This document shows positions 12,072-25,378 of a stretch of DNA of 64,000 bases, in pieces. Origin of the DNA: Drosophila miranda (taxonomy: Eukaryota > Arthropoda > Insecta > Diptera > Drosophilidae); the NCBI RefSeq assembly GCF_003369915.1, contig NC_046675.1, positions 27,094,001 through 27,158,000 of the forward strand. Reading direction: 5' to 3'. The translations under genes were made by a program, and so were the position numbers. How positions within the stretch are numbered: the first letter of the stretch is position 1; each line of letters starts with the position of its first letter. The notes under the pieces were generated by a model, which had not been told where the DNA came from, ran no database searches, and was given only the letters and a program-made list of their open reading frames with translations.

Positions 12072-12896
12072 ATGAATTTACACCTGCGAGATTTCCTTGG
12101 AATGGTTTACCTTCTAGCAGCCGTGGTAGCTCTGGCCGTGCACGGGACTAAGGCTCAGTTCTACAACCCGATGCCGATGTTCGTACCGAGGCTGTTGCCG
12201 GCCCCTACGGAGCTACCGGTCCCAGTGGAGCACCGGCAACGCTTCTTGCTCTACAACCCCTTCAATGGTCAGCAGCTGGAGCCGCTGCGATACATGTCCT
12301 TCCTGCGGGGAGGCAAGCGCCAGGCAGGGCAGGTAAGCGGAAACCTTGTGGAGCTGCCGCAGCTCTGGCAGCCCTGCTCCTGCGCGGAGTTCACCTGCCG
12401 GTGCTGCCTGGGCCTGGTCTTCGGGTTCGGGGAGTCCTTCAACCAGCGCGTGTGTACGGCCATCGAGTACAGCCGGGAAGAGCTGGGCCTCCGCCTGAGC
12501 ATCGAAGTGAACCAGCGGTCTGTGGCCAACTTTGGCTTCTCGGCCCGCAATCCTCCGGACTACTGCATCCCGCTGCTGCTGCCGCTGCCGCTGTTCAGCT
12601 GCCTACGGCTCTATGACATACGGGCCTACGGCGAGGGCAATGTGCAAGTCTGCATCTCGGTGGTGTTCAAGGTGCTGGTCAGCCAGTTCTTCGAGTATCG
12701 CTTCAACTGCATCCGCTTCGGAGTCAATGGAGTGTACTTTGTGCGCGACTCGCAACAGCAGGACCAGGGCCAAGTCGTGGAAGTGGAGCTGGACAAACAA
12801 ATGGCCGCACAATCATCAGAGCAGGGCTCCAAGCGCTCTAATCTCCCTAATGACAAGTTGGCCTCTGGCAGCCGCTTGGATTTCCATCCCATCTAA
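12072..12896 (+). CDS. Secreted DUF4773 family protein
   Basis: Single-exon gene of 274 aa. The N-terminus MNLHLRDFLGMVYLLAAVVALAVHG is a clear signal peptide with probable cleavage near residue 28. A Pro-rich spacer leads to a Cys-rich core from about residue 98: CSCAEFTCRCC, then CTAIEY, DYCIPLLLPLPLFSCLRLYD, a second hydrophobic stretch around VCISVVFKVLVSQFF, and FNCIRFG. This Cys spacing and the alternating hydrophobic strands are those of the insect DUF4773 family, whose biochemical role is not known. The tail is Gln/Ser-rich and charged. The start is the first ATG and puts the signal peptide at the very end. An AATAAA lies near 13069. Confidence 0.8.
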   Translation: MNLHLRDFLGMVYLLAAVVALAVHGTKAQFYNPMPMFVPRLLPAPTELPVPVEHRQRFLLYNPFNGQQLEPLRYMSFLRGGKRQAGQVSGNLVELPQLWQPCSCAEFTCRCCLGLVFGFGESFNQRVCTAIEYSREELGLRLSIEVNQRSVANFGFSARNPPDYCIPLLLPLPLFSCLRLYDIRAYGEGNVQVCISVVFKVLVSQFFEYRFNCIRFGVNGVYFVRDSQQQDQGQVVEVELDKQMAAQSSEQGSKRSNLPNDKLASGSRLDFHPI

Positions 12897-15800
12897 TGTG
12901 GTCTTTCTCTTGCTGTCTACCATTTTTCATCATGATCCATGCCTCATTCTACGAGTATTACACGTTAAGTGAAAAAGTGAAATTTCTGTTAATTAAAAAG
13001 CTTTTTATTCCGAGCCCCAACACAACCAGCGCTGACGAACAGAGTGCTATGAAAATTGCGAAAATTGCCAATAAAACTCGAGCCTTACTTCGGTTTTGTG
13101 TGAGCGATGATGCGACTGCCTCAGATTTGTATCTCAGGCATGGCACACACACGTGCACCCAGCATTCTTCTCTGCACGGGAGTGTAAAATATACAGTATA
13201 CGAGTATGTCCAACACACCTATTTCTGGGCACTTTCGTTAACGAGCGCGCACATGGCAATTATTTTACTGGCCGGCATCGGCGCACTCATCTGAGGCATC
13301 TTCTGCCTGACTTTGCTCCGAATGGAGGCGACCTAGGGCTGACCCAGGCGTAGACGCAGACGCAGACTTTCGAACCCCTAAATTGTTATGGCAGATCCGT
13401 AGGGAGGGTTTTGACTCCTTACGACATACCGAATAGACCATGAAAAACATGTTCTTTTTCATGTTAGTTTATGTTTAACTAAGAGGCGTATTTATAATTC
13501 ATTGCAGATCAGTCTAATAAAAATTAGTTCTGTGGCGTTTCCCTAGCAGCCATATGATATTGTATTTGGTTCCACGGAAATTTTTAATTTCTTTCTACAA
13601 TATTAATTATTGTTCGTTGTTATTGTTGTTATTATTAATTCGTGTTTACTTTGTCTTGATTCTTTTTACAAGAAATTGTTTCTGTTGCTGCTGTAAGATC
13701 TTGGCGAATGGCCCAGGAGTACAAGCAAGCTTCTAAATAGGGATTTTTTTGTTGCATATTCTAATTGGATATAATCATGATGGATACAATGATGATGATA
13801 ATCAGCTAAGAAGACACAAATGGCCGGTTGGGAATACAGATGTTCTTAGGCGGCGGATGGACCATGAGATCGGAGCAAGTGCAGATTACAAGCAATTGTA
13901 GATCGCAGCTCACTGCAGGGAACAATTCGTGATTGAGTGACAGGATGTGTTCATCCTCTTTTGGAATTGCCAAAAAGCGAAGACAGAGAAATACACGCAC
14001 CAACCTCACCATCAACTTTGGAGCATTGGAGCTGGAGCTGGAGCTCTGCTGTGGGCCATGTCGTTGTTGGGTTTGTGGCAATTGCGCAATTGGTCGCTCA
14101 CTTCGACTGCGGCTTTTATTTTGGCATGCTCCGGCTTTGTTTGCAGTCTCGGCCAATGTTTCTCCGCCTCTCCGCCTTCTCTCTCCGCCTCTGTTTCTGG
14201 GCTCGACAGCAATTTTGCTTTGGCTAGAGAGATAGCCTGTCTTCGTCTCGCCTCGTCTCGGCCCAGTCTCTTGGCCAGCTCCAGCTGATTGTGAGTGTGA
14301 GTGCTGGCAAGTGTGTTGGTGGTGGTGGTAGCGTTGGCATCAGTGGTTCAGCCTTAGCTGTTACTGCGGCTGCTGCCTCGCCAGCGTCGCCAGCGTCGCT
14401 GTCGGCCTCCAAACATACATGTGTATACATAATAATTTTTACTTTTCTGTCGTTTTCCAGCTCGCTGCTTTTTTACTTGCAAGCAAAAGTTTTTCATGTG
14501 CCGTCAGTTGTATTTCGGTTCGCGCCGTGATCTGTCGCACACTTCAGCAGAGCCGTCGTCGTCGTATCCCAGGAAACGAGTAGCATCAGTGGCGTCTAGG
14601 AGCCCACGCTTAGAGGTGAACACTAGTATATTGGAATATCCCCGATCCGAAGCGACAAGACGCAAATGTAAGTTGACCGGCCAAAGCGTCGTATGCGTAA
14701 CATTTTCTGATGGGAATCTGCGGATCTGGGGATCACTCGAGCGCCTATCTGCGGACCCTAGTCTTTGCTAGGTTTGCTGTAGGAATCCATTTATGAATGA
14801 GTTCTAGCGGATATAGACGGCTTTATTTTTGAATAGATAAGCAAGTAGACGCCAACAGTAGTTGTTGCCTCGCTATTTCGGATGCAAGCCGACCTACCTC
14901 AATTCCCACTTTGAATTTTGATGGAACTCCCCTCGAAACCCCTCGTGCCGAGCGAGTGCCGTCGAGTGCTCTCCATTCTCCATCCATGCTATGATAACTT
15001 TTCACTCTTTGGACCGTGCGTGGGCCTAGACTAAGATGAACATGAAGATGAAATGAAAACAAGAGCGGCGGCACGGCTTTGTGCTGGGTGACGTCGAGTG
15101 ACGTCAAACCTACAAATCTGCCGCAGACAGATAGATGCCGCACTTCGCACTTCGTACCGAAAGTAAGAAGAGTTTCACTTTCAATTGCGACACCCGGCAC
15201 ATGGCACCAGGGAGAGCTCGGACCTATCCTAAGCAGCAGACGGCATCATCATAAGTCACAGTGCTGTGCTGAGTAACCGCATATGTAATTAAAAACAAAA
15301 ACAAGAAACAAAAAGATACTGGCAAAAACCATAATCCGGATAGGCAGAGGCCAAGAGCAAGAGCACAGCATCTCTAAACTTTACGATCTATGAAATTTCA
15401 CATTTCATTGCAGCAACGGCCACCGGAGGGGTGGCGGGGGGTGGAGGCTCAGAAAGTATGAATGTGCATGTGAATGGGGGAAGGAGGGTGGGGAGAGGCA
15501 AACAGCAGGAAAAAATCATGTAAAGTTTCTCACTTTTGGGTGGGAAATGTTAATCACGAAAAGTAAAAGTGAAATTAATACAGTGTCGACAGCAGCAGCA
15601 GCAGCAGCAGCAAACCGCATTAGCTGCGCCACATTTGCATTTCGCACATGACAGCAGTAGCAGCAGCAGAGACAGCAGCAGCAGAAATTACAGCAATCGT
15701 TGATAACAATAAGCGTCGGAGCCAGCGACCGTTCAATTGCTGCTCGGCCACGGTTTCGGAATCGGAATCGGAATCGGCCCGACTACCAATGACAGCACCT

Positions 15801-18495
15801 ACCGAGACCCACTTCAATACCCCTGATTTGAATGCATTCAATGCACTGCTCTCGAGCGGGGGGTAAAGGTAGAGAGCCATTTGTGGGCGTAACAGTAATT
15901 TCAATTCAGCCTTTGTTGTCAGTTCCCACTCCTCGAGGGCGCTGCGACGCGTTGTTGAAGTTGATTGACAATCTTACAAGAGGCCGAAGAAGTTAATGGA
16001 AGGGATCCGCCGGCTGTCGCCAGATAAGTGAGAGTTGCCCTTCTGGGGCCACAGATTCTACCCTCGCTGCCACAAAATGGCTGCGGAAGTGCGGAGGGAA
16101 AAGTCGCTATTTACAAAGAGATTTCGAGTGAATGTTGCCACATCGGACGAGAAATTCGCCCTCTTATTAGGTGTGCGGCGCCTGTCACTCCGCTGTTTGT
16201 ATGCAATAGGCATGGCGGGAAAGAAAGGTGACCGAAGCACGCGTGGGTCGATCTCTTTGGATAAAGAAACAAATCACGGAAGATCGGATTATAATTGCAG
16301 CCTGCATTTCAACACTCGATCCGAAATGGTCAACTGCCATCGTCTCTACGCACATTGCTCTCATTAATCGCCCCCCACCAACCCACCGAGTTACGTAACT
16401 GACGATGAGCCGAGAGACCGAGGGAGCCGATGAGCAAGAGCTGCCGAAAAAGCGAACAAAACAGTCGTGACATTGAAGCGTGCGCAGCGATGCCGACTGC
16501 GATGACGATGCCTACGTCAGTGCAGTTGCCGGCCAGCGGCCTAAAAACGCTGACCAACGCGAAAGGCCCCAAGAAAGAGGAGCGGAAAAGAGACCAAGCG
16601 CTCAATGGCAAACATTGACTCATGTTGTTACTGCTACGCTGCTGCTGCATCAGTGCAAAAAGCAAAACTCGTTTTTTGTATTTTTTTTATTTTGTTGCTG
16701 TTACAGTCCGACTTCGTAACGTAACAACAACAAAAGCGAATGGAAAACCAAAAAGCAAAAGCAAAGACTAGACTTCGGGTCCCCGCTGCCGGAGCGGGTT
16801 CACTGGGGAGCAGCCGCGATTCGGCGCAGTCGGCCGCATCGAGTTGAAAGTGAAAGTCGCTCCGTGCGGAGCGTTTTGGGCCGGCGCACAGCCCCATACT
16901 TAGCCACCCAGAGCTTCAGCCTCCGCCAATCCCAATTCCAATCCCAATCAGAGTCGTTGTCGTGCCGTGAACTTTGTTGCGCGCGTTTATATTGAAATTG
17001 CAATTTACAATTTTCTTAATTGTTTCTTCTTCGCATTTTGTCGGCAAATTTTCCCTCATTAGTGGCTTAATGCGTAATGCTCGTATTGATGGCCTGCACC
17101 AATCACGAAATTGGATAATCAGCAGATAAACGTTGCACAGTGGTCGCACAAACACCCCGATCGTTTAGATCGAGCCACTCGACGGTCAAGTTAGGGGTTG
17201 AGTCCCAGTTCGTGTACTTTTGCAGAGGGTGTTCAAATACGCAGTCTAAGGTTACAAATCTATCTGGTATAATTATGGGAAATAGTCTATTATCCCATTT
17301 AGGAAGATCAAAGTTTACTATTATCTAAATGCTCACTCTATGGTAGTAGTGTTATGCTCGTACATATATATACTGTATATGAGGAATGACATGAGGTATC
17401 TTTAAACTAATTATGAGGCCTGCCCAACGAATTATTTGTTATGTTCGCGATTCTTGTCGCAGTAGGGAAGGGCAAGGGCTTGTCAACGTCGAAAATGTCG
17501 TTGGCCGAGCCCCCATGCCGGCGACTTGACGACTTTTAATAATTTCCTCATGCCGCAGCTGCAATCGAAAGTTGCAGTTTTTAATTGATGTTTCGCTTTC
17601 TGAGCCCAACGCACCCAACACAAACACGCGAGTGCAACAAGAGCTCCGTAGCCAGCGATGCAGTCGAGCACCCACCGTTGTGGCCGCAGCCGCAATCGCG
17701 CCGCTTGTCGATAATTAAATTACGAGTACTCTAACTGCCGGCAATGGGGAGCGGAATCCGAACAGGTGTTGGAGGAGATCACTTCGCCACAGAGTGGAGC
17801 ACGCATGCCGAACGGCTCATTAGCTCGGGGAAACACATTTACAAGTACCGGGGACGGAGGGATCGGTGGGAACCGACCCAACAAGCTACAAGTAACTGTC
17901 TGTACAATAGGGTACTGTCATAAACTTACATTCGATTGCATTTTTGTAACATTATGAGTGTTTTTGAGTGTTTAGCCCTTGTAAGCCTTACTATAAGCCA
18001 GTGAGAATTGTAGGAATTGAAATTTCAAATATAATACAATTGATGTTCCACTTAACAATTGTATAAATAATAGAAACTATAGAAAAAAAAGGGGAACAAC
18101 AGAATAATAAACTTAACGTCTGGTTTGTTATTCGATCATATTCGATCTAGAATATATATGTAGTCGGTATACAGGAGGAGGAGCTGATATTCAGTTGCGG
18201 ATCCGACAGACATTACAGGTGTTTGCGTGACCACTTTTGGGCCCGGGCGCTTGTCTGAGCCATATGCACTTGACGAGACCCACGCAGCTTTTATATACTT
18301 ATATCATATATAACATATCATAACATATATGTATATAGTATAAGATCGATATGAGCTATTCGTTTAATAAGATACAAGACACTTTTGTGATTTGCGGCTA
18401 CCGGATATAATAAGTTGGCAAAAAACACACTCAATTATACATATAATACTAATTTTCCAAAATTTATTTCTATATAACAGAACACTGACCTGAAA
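12897..18495. other. Gene-poor 5.6 kb region
   Basis: No supportable coding gene. It holds the DUF4773 3' UTR, GC-balanced segments with overlapping open frames on several strands (13.8-14.5, 15.6-16.9 kb) that look compositional, and a CAG run at 15591-15612 with further CAG-rich DNA to 15690. From about 18120 lies the upstream region of the next gene. A strong acceptor (TTTCTATATAACAG) ends 15 bases before the ATG at 18496, which suggests a spliced 5' UTR. Confidence 0.55.
15591..15690 (+). repeat. CAG microsatellite and CAG-rich tract
   Basis: An uninterrupted AGC/CAG run at 15591-15612, then scattered CAG words to about 15690. It is typical of Drosophila non-coding (opa-like) DNA and not in a supported reading frame. 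Confidence 0.85.
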
Positions 18496-19674
18496 ATGAT
18501 GGGGACAAGCTCTTCGGCATGGAGTGCTGTGGCTCTAATGGGCTGTTTAACTGTGTGCCTTTCCATGGCCTACGCCCACGTCAGCAACGAAAATGCCGGT
18601 GGAACCACAAGCGTGACCGGAAAGCCCGCCCTGATCCGGACGGAGTTGCGCTTCGGTCGGAACCTGGACCCATCCAAAGTGCGAGTCGTCAGCGTCAAGT
18701 CGAGTAAGGGCGATGATGTGGAGATCCTGGTCGGAAAAAACAGTCGCAAGGCTCGTGCCGAAGAGGCGTCCGGCTCCTTCTTCGTGCGCAGCTCGGACGT
18801 CAAGCGGCCAGTAATACAGCCGAAGAGCAATGCCAGTGGACGCCAGCTTACCTTCGAGCATAGTCCCGCCCTGATCAAGCAGAGCGAGCTGGCCCAGCAG
18901 ATGGAGACCTATCGCCAGCGCAGGACCGAGGCGGAGCAGCGCCAAGCGAAGCTCATTCAGCTGCAGTTGGCCAAGGCACAGAGCAAGATTCTGGAGCAGC
19001 ACGCAGTGCAGGGCGAATCCCGCCGAGGCCGCCAGCTGGGGACAGATTTAAGTTGGCAGCCAGTATATGTCCAGGCGCAGCAGAGTCCTCGCAGAAACTT
19101 TTCGTTTGCGGCGGACCGTCAGTGGCAGCAGTATTTATTTGCCGACTCGGCGGAGGCCCTGCCCCGAGTGCAGCGTCAGGCGCAGGGGTCGGTCGTGAGC
19201 TTCCCGCAGGACATGCAGTATGCTGCCTCTGAGCCAGAACAATACTTTTCCAGGGACAGGGACACGCGCTCCTATGCCAGTAGTGGATCGCCGCAGAGTT
19301 ACCGCCCCCAGAATATCATTACGAAGCACAACTACAACGCCTTGCCGCAGAAGTCCAAATTTGTGAGCTACATGCCGCATTCCGTAGTCGTCACAGCAAG
19401 TGCAGGCGTGGCCGCGCCTTCAGCCACGCCCAATCGCAGGCCAGTGTCAGCGGCAGTCTACAATGCGAGTCCCCACCGCAATCCCATCGGCCAGAGTACC
19501 CACAGCGTAGTTGACGGACCCGCCGTGACGCTCATCGAGGGTGTCCGTGTGCCAGACACAGCCGAGGACAAGGTGAAGACGTGGCGTAATGCGCGAGTCC
19601 TGAACAACCAATTGGTGCCATATCCGGAAGGCTACACGCCGCCCCGCGTTCAGATGCCCAGCTTCGACAGATAA
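18496..19674 (+). CDS. Secreted Gln/Arg-rich protein of unknown function
   Basis: Single coding exon, 392 aa. [17 protein letters not shown] begins a signal peptide ending near AYAHV (about residue 28). The mature part is basic and Gln/Ala/Ser-rich. Residues about 132-170 ([19 protein letters not shown] and following) are predicted helical, coiled-coil-like. Several Arg-Arg and Lys-Arg pairs ([15 protein letters not shown]) could be processed by furin-like enzymes. The C-terminus is the most ordered part: [20 protein letters not shown] followed by [13 protein letters not shown] do not recognise a named domain. An extracellular or cuticle-associated role is only a guess from the signal peptide and composition. 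The 5' UTR probably contains an intron ending at 18480. ATTAAA words at about 19780 and 19833 may serve polyadenylation. Confidence 0.8.
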   Translation: MMGTSSSAWSAVALMGCLTVCLSMAYAHVSNENAGGTTSVTGKPALIRTELRFGRNLDPSKVRVVSVKSSKGDDVEILVGKNSRKARAEEASGSFFVRSSDVKRPVIQPKSNASGRQLTFEHSPALIKQSELAQQMETYRQRRTEAEQRQAKLIQLQLAKAQSKILEQHAVQGESRRGRQLGTDLSWQPVYVQAQQSPRRNFSFAADRQWQQYLFADSAEALPRVQRQAQGSVVSFPQDMQYAASEPEQYFSRDRDTRSYASSGSPQSYRPQNIITKHNYNALPQKSKFVSYMPHSVVVTASAGVAAPSATPNRRPVSAAVYNASPHRNPIGQSTHSVVDGPAVTLIEGVRVPDTAEDKVKTWRNARVLNNQLVPYPEGYTPPRVQMPSFDR

Positions 19675-19878
19675 GTGATGGGGAAGCAGGAGGAGCGCAA
19701 GGACGCTTCAGTGGATTTCCGTTTGGGTTGTGGGTGCTTAGCGCTCGACTACGAGTGTGCCGGCTGGTCACACACGTATATTAAATGCTATTTATTGATT
19801 TGTTCATTGTTTAAGTTATTTATACATATTATATTAAACCTGTAAAAGAAGAGGAGCACCTACGTATATGGTCTTGAT

Positions 19879-22800
19879 CTAAGGCATGAAGTCGTTTACG
19901 GTCAAAACCTTGATTTCTGATTTGCGTAGTCGAACACAGGACGTGGCATCGAAGGTAAGATAGACCACGTGCACGGGCGTGGTTTGCATGTAGCCGTTCT
20001 CAGAGAACAAATACTGGTAGGGCTTCAACAGCTCGAGGTATACGAAGACCGCGGGCCGCTTCACCTGGATGCTAATACTCAGGCTGTTCCGGATGACGTT
20101 TCCAGTGGTGAGACAGGTCCTAGACGCAATCTCGTACTGCAGAAGCATAGGAGAGTTAAGCCAATGGCCTCCTCATTAGCTAAGAGCTCATGCAATACTC
20201 ACCTCTAGGCCGGGATCCCCGAGCCCGACAGCGGCGGCGATGTTGCTGGGGAAGAAGTAGGTGCGGGAGAGCACCTCCTGGCGACGACGCAGCTGCAGTT
20301 CCAGGAAGGCATTGCGAGTATTGAACTCCTCAACAAGCAAATCCTTGATGGGGATGACCTTGTCATACTGTACGCCGTTGGGCCGGAGGGTGACCGTCCA
20401 ATTGATGGAATCGCGCGGAAGCAGCTGCGACCACAGATATTTGTTGGCCACAACGGTCAGCCCCTCAGTGTCCACCTGCGGCTCATCGCAAATCAGGATG
20501 ATGTTGAGCGAATCTTCCGTCTTGTCGTACTGTGCAACGATAGCGATAGGGGCCAGAAAGTCGCGCGCCCAGTAATGCAAAAGCTGGAAGAAGGGTTGTT
20601 TGCGCCTTTGATCATTGCGGAACGGATACTCTGGACTGCTGATGCAAGCTAACCTTCCAGTTGCCATAGAAATCAATACCGGACCAAGAAGGCGCCACCC
20701 AGACATCGTTTAGCTGCCAGTAGAGAGCGCCCATGGTGTTGTGAGCTGTGTCCCGTAGGCTGCGATACAGTTCCGTCTCCACCTTGGTGGCCATGGCCTG
20801 GGAAATCTGGCTGAAGTAGATGAGTGCCTCAGCATAGTTTTCGGCCTCCGGGAGAGGCAGTGGCAGATGACGCTCCACCAGGCTTTTGATCGGATAGCTG
20901 CCCAGAGGGTGATGCTGTCGGTGATTCATCAAAGCGGCGAGGTCGTCGTCATCATTCTTACTGCGCTGCCATGAATAGAAGCTGGGAAAGCTCTGGAAGC
21001 CATACTCGCTGGCAAACCGCGGGGTAGGATAGATCCCTGGATCCCAGCCGTCCTTCAGGTAGTCGTAAAAGTGCACTGTCGATAGAGAAAGAAAGAATTA
21101 GAAAGAATTCTTACGTAGATAGCTTATGCGTGACATTTTTTACCGTCGCCATAGTATTCGTCCTGGGGGTTTTCAGAAATGTAATTGTCCATCGCGCTGG
21201 CCTTTCCATTCGACGGCGAGGAAACCAGTGGCTGAGGGCGCGACTTGTGGGAGACAAGCTTTAGCTCGTGGATGACGTTGGCCACGTAGAGTTCTCGGTA
21301 CTCAGCTTTAAAACGCACCTCGTCGTATAATGTGTGGTACCAGTCGTTCACAAGTGCGGCTTCGTTCTCGTTGTTGGTGACAAAAATTGCAATGCTGGGA
21401 TGGTGCGATAGGCGCTTGGCATTCTGGCGAACCTCCTCCCGCACCGAGGACAGATACTCCTCTCCCACCGGGTACATGGCACAGGCGAACATCATATCCT
21501 GCCAAATGAGCAGGCCAAGGCTGTCGGCGAGGTTGTAGAAATAGTCCGACTCGTAAACCCCGCCGCCCCACACCCGCAGCATGTTCATATGCGCCTCCTT
21601 AGCAGACTTCAGTAAATGCTCGACTTTGGAAATATGTACAAGAGCCATGAGATACAATGCATCAAATCTTACAGGTTAAGGTCGAAATCAATATATGGAT
21701 TGCCTTCTTTTTTCTATAAAATGCATTTGCCAGAGGTAATTGCCAATTTTATGACTATCCTTAATTTCCATACATTAAGGGGCCACACTGATCGAAACGA
21801 TCAGCATTCGTCTCAACTGATACTGAATCTCAAAGGACACATACATATTTTGTGATAAAACGATAATGCAAAATATTCTGTGCTTCTAAGGCCGCTCTAA
21901 AGAGCTTGAAATAAAATCCGAATAACTCCAAGATTTTGTTAGGGGCTACTAAGGTATGTAAATACGATACTATATGGACTCACTTCTGTCATTTGTTTGA
22001 TTTTCAGGCAGGATGTGGGATGGTATGTAGTTGCTGCCCTTCATGAATATTTCTAATCCGTTGACCCGGAAGAGAAAGGTGTTGCCGTGTCCGTCTGGCG
22101 CTGGCACCTCTACCAATTCAAGCGTGCGGAAGCCTACGCGGAGCGACTTCTGCGATTTGGTTTTCGAGCGCACTTCTGGTCCCTCAGACCCCAGCCAGGC
22201 CTTGAGCGTGAAGTGAAGCGGATAAAGCTTCTGGTCACCATAGCCATTGGGCCACCAGGTTGCGACTTTCTCCTGCGGGTCGACAATTGCACTTGACCCA
22301 GATATAGACACAGATATATATGTAGTCACCGGCATTATTGCCGGGCGACGCAATTACGGGGCTACTCACAGTTGGCACGGCCTGATCGAACTCAATTATT
22401 GGTGTCAAGTAGCTGATGGGTTTCGAGGTGTATGTGTCAACTTCAACCGGATGGTCCAATAGCTCGCTGCAAGCAAGTTCTAATGAGTTGATACGAGCAA
22501 AATTAAAACAGAGTTGTAACAAAGCCGCTTACACTGCATAGAGTATCAGGGTGCCGTAGAAGTTCTGCCTGCCCACCGCATCCAAGTAGCAGCGGATGTG
22601 CATATTCCAGTGCGAGCCGTTGGCGGTGCGGCTGATGTCTACGTCGATGTCGCGTATGACTGCCACCTCGTAGATCTCGAGCTGCACGTTCTTCCAGAGG
22701 CCCATTGATGGTGCGGCCAGACCCCAGTCCCAGGCAAAACTTGATTGCATCTTTCGGAGCATATTCATGTGGCACTCTCCGTTGTAGCGCTCATGGGGAC

Positions 22801-23638
22801 AGGCAGGCGGCACAGAGCGCTGCGCGGCGTCCAGAGCCTGCGCCTTGGCCAGCGCCGTCCACACGGGGGACACTATCTCTACCTCCAGGCAATTGTCCAG
22901 CTGGAGGATGGAGCTGACGTCGTACGAGTAGCGCACAAACATGTTGTCCGTGCGTCCCAAAAGCTGATGGTTCAGACGAATCTCGGCTATGGTGTCTATC
23001 CCGTGGAACGTCAGGTTAATGTGGCCCCGCTGGTAGTGATGAATGTCGACTGTGAAAATTTAAAAGCGAATCTTTTATCATTTTATGGAGACGTTATTAG
23101 GGTATGGGAACCTTGGCTTACACTGAAAATTATTTGTGTACGTCCAGTTGTCGTAGGCCAGCCAGCGTAGATTGATGTCATTGTAGGACTCTAGAACCTG
23201 GGCTCCAAAGGCACTGTATATGCCGGAGGGCAGGCTTTGGTTAGCAATGGACAGGGCTGTAAAGATATATATTGATTGAGGACCGGAACAATAACCGCCG
23301 TCTCGTTCACAAGCCGAAATGGCGCCTCGATAAGCGCTTTTTTGATGGTTTGTAAACAAACAGCTGAAGCTATCTGGACACTATCACCGTCAACTAATCG
23401 CACATAATTTCATTTATTATTTACGGTCTATCTTATTTTTACGATTTTTACGAATAGGTTCCTTTGATGGAATTGTGCTGTACTCACATCCATTCTGGTT
23501 AGTTATACTCCACTTGCTGCCCAGCTCGATGACTTCCACTGAATCGCCCTGGATGCCACAAAAAATAAATCCACACCATAGTCCAATAACCAACAGAACG
23601 CCTCCGTCGTGGCGTCCACTCCCAGGCCGACACTTCAT
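19879..23638 (-). CDS. Beta-mannosidase, copy A (GH2), nine exons
   Basis: Lysosomal exo-hydrolase that removes terminal beta-linked mannose during N-glycan breakdown. Exons in coding order: 23638-23488, 23256-23122, 23049-22533, 22466-22370, 22272-21984, 21623-21144, 21075-20654, 20583-20203, 20136-19879. Phases agree throughout, giving 909 aa, close to animal beta-mannosidases (~880-900). A signal peptide with core GVLLVIGLWCGFIFC opens the protein. The family motifs are complete: FAWDWG (substrate-binding WDWG), RVWGGGVYES, acid/base Glu in TNNENEA and nucleophile Glu in FASEYGFQSFP. The intron before exon 6 ends in a less usual acceptor (TTTCCAAAG). This copy is the likely orthologue of D. 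melanogaster beta-Man (CG12582, from memory); copy B lies 3.3 kb upstream in the same orientation. Confidence 0.92.
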
Positions 23639-23826
23639 CAGGCAGTTAGTATTCGGCCTAATTTACTTGGGGCTATTTTAAAGTATACTAAAGTAGCTTC
23701 GCCTCTCCAATAAATTGTATCAGAAACCTATATGTATGTAGCCTCCCTCTCGGAGCGCACACGAACCAACGGCAAACCGAATCCACAAAGCGCGAAGTTG
23801 CTTTTCCAATCGCACTCTAACGGCAA

Positions 23827-23850
23827 ATGGCGATGGCGATGGCGATGGCG
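23827..23850 (+). repeat. CGATGG hexanucleotide repeat
   Basis: About four consecutive CGATGG/GGCGAT units just upstream of beta-mannosidase A. Confidence 0.85.
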
Positions 23851-24191
23851 ACTGGCAGCCGACTGATCGTCTGTCGTTCCATGGGGAAGTGAGAGTGGGA
23901 GCGCGAGAACACATATCGATAATGAAATTAATTTCAGTGTCATGCTCTTCTTCACACATCAGCTGTTCTTCGTCCGGCTCGAGAGAGAAAGATCGAAAGA
24001 GAAAGAGAACAGCAACGAACACTATAGTGCCTCGACTACGAGATACCCATATTCGTGGGAACAAAAATCTGTTGATTGTTCTCTATCGAGCGGGCTTCGA
24101 TTTTCACTTACCCATTTTATACCTCAGATTCTAATTATACATAAATATATCATTAAATATATTTATTGGTACATAATATAGACGTAAAACC

Positions 24192-24229
24192 ATATACATA
24201 TATATATATATATATATATACATATATGT
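24192..24229 (+). repeat. TA microsatellite
   Basis: A run of TA dinucleotides flanked by CATATACATA and CATATATG. Confidence 0.9.
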
Positions 24230-25378
24230 AATAGTTTTGGGTCGTCGTCGTCCGAACTTTTATTTTAGCGGGGGATGGCCCACGAGCGAAGCGACTGCAC
24301 AGGGGGCTTGTTCCCTAGTATGACAATGTACATACATAGTATAATAATTACAAATAAAAAAGTGATTTGCGCTGAGAAAATTATGTACATACATACATAA
24401 ATATCATCAATGATTATAGACATTAATGACATATATGTAGATTGGTATGGAATGGGTCTATCAATCTGTATAGTGTCATACTTGCGCACCAAATAATAAA
24501 TCATTTATCTCATCTCGTTTTCTGATGAGAATGCAAAGAATGAATGAAGTGGCACGCCGCACCTTGAATACCCTAAGGGCCCATTCTTCGACTGTGAAGT
24601 GAATTATGATGTATGTACATACGTATATTAAGTATACATATTTCCATGTGTTTACAAAATAACAAACAGTTTCTGATATTGTGGGACAAGCTTCTTCAAA
24701 AAGTGTCATAATACTCCAAAAATGATAAAGTTAATGGTATGTGAGCCCAGAAACCGAAAATGAAATAGTCCAAAAATGCTAGCAATCTAAAGCCTATACA
24801 CACAGAATTTGAGAATACGTGTGACATACAATACATTTAAACACGCTGGATCCTCAAGAGAAAACAGAAACAAAACAAAGCGCAAAAAATAATGCACATG
24901 CAAATGCGCTAATGGGCTGTCTGGCTCATAATGAAGCGGGGCGAGCCAGCAACATATTCGTTGTATGAACTGACATGGCTGAACTACATCTATAATTAGT
25001 AGTCTCATACGACCATTATCGAAGCACAGTGCTAGTTTGAAAAAAGTATCGGTATTTTTGTGCGATAAGCTGAACTAGTCGTCGTTTTATTTTGAAAATA
25101 ACAATATTATAGGCGAGTGTGATTATTTTTTAAAATAATAATCACATCTATGGTTCAAAATACAATAATCAAAGAGGTCTAAAAATATGTGCATACCAGC
25201 TTCGTCTTCCCCAGTTGAATACCCATTACTTTCATCGGGGGCTCCATAATTAAATTCAATCGTATCTAAACATTTGTTTTCCATTTGTTTTTTTTTTGTC
25301 CAGTTCTGGTTGAATTGCTTGAATGAAGGTATTTTTATTAACCATTTTTGTATAAATCTAGTTATATTTCCCCTAAAA

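Larger units (their letters stand above)
23639..25378. other. Intergenic region between beta-mannosidase A and the small unknown gene
   Basis: Beta-mannosidase A promoter side and spacer. It contains a CGATGG repeat at 23827-23850, a TA tract at about 24192-24229 and ATGTACATA-type words. No supportable gene. A polypyrimidine-rich acceptor (TTTTTTTTTTGTCCAG) near 25303 may belong to a spliced 5' UTR of the gene at 25379. Confidence 0.55.

Noticed and set aside
13806..14430. Several overlapping open frames on both strands
   Set aside because: Frames overlap in three registers and both strands with biased Leu/Ser/Pro composition; this is expected from stop-poor DNA, and none has a domain or splice-consistent structure.
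25274..25378. Earlier in-frame ATG for the small unknown gene (MFSICFFFVQFWLN…)
   Set aside because: The extension is translated from a poly-T stretch that looks like an intron acceptor (TTTTTGTCCAG); the ATG at 25379 begins the charged, protein-like sequence.
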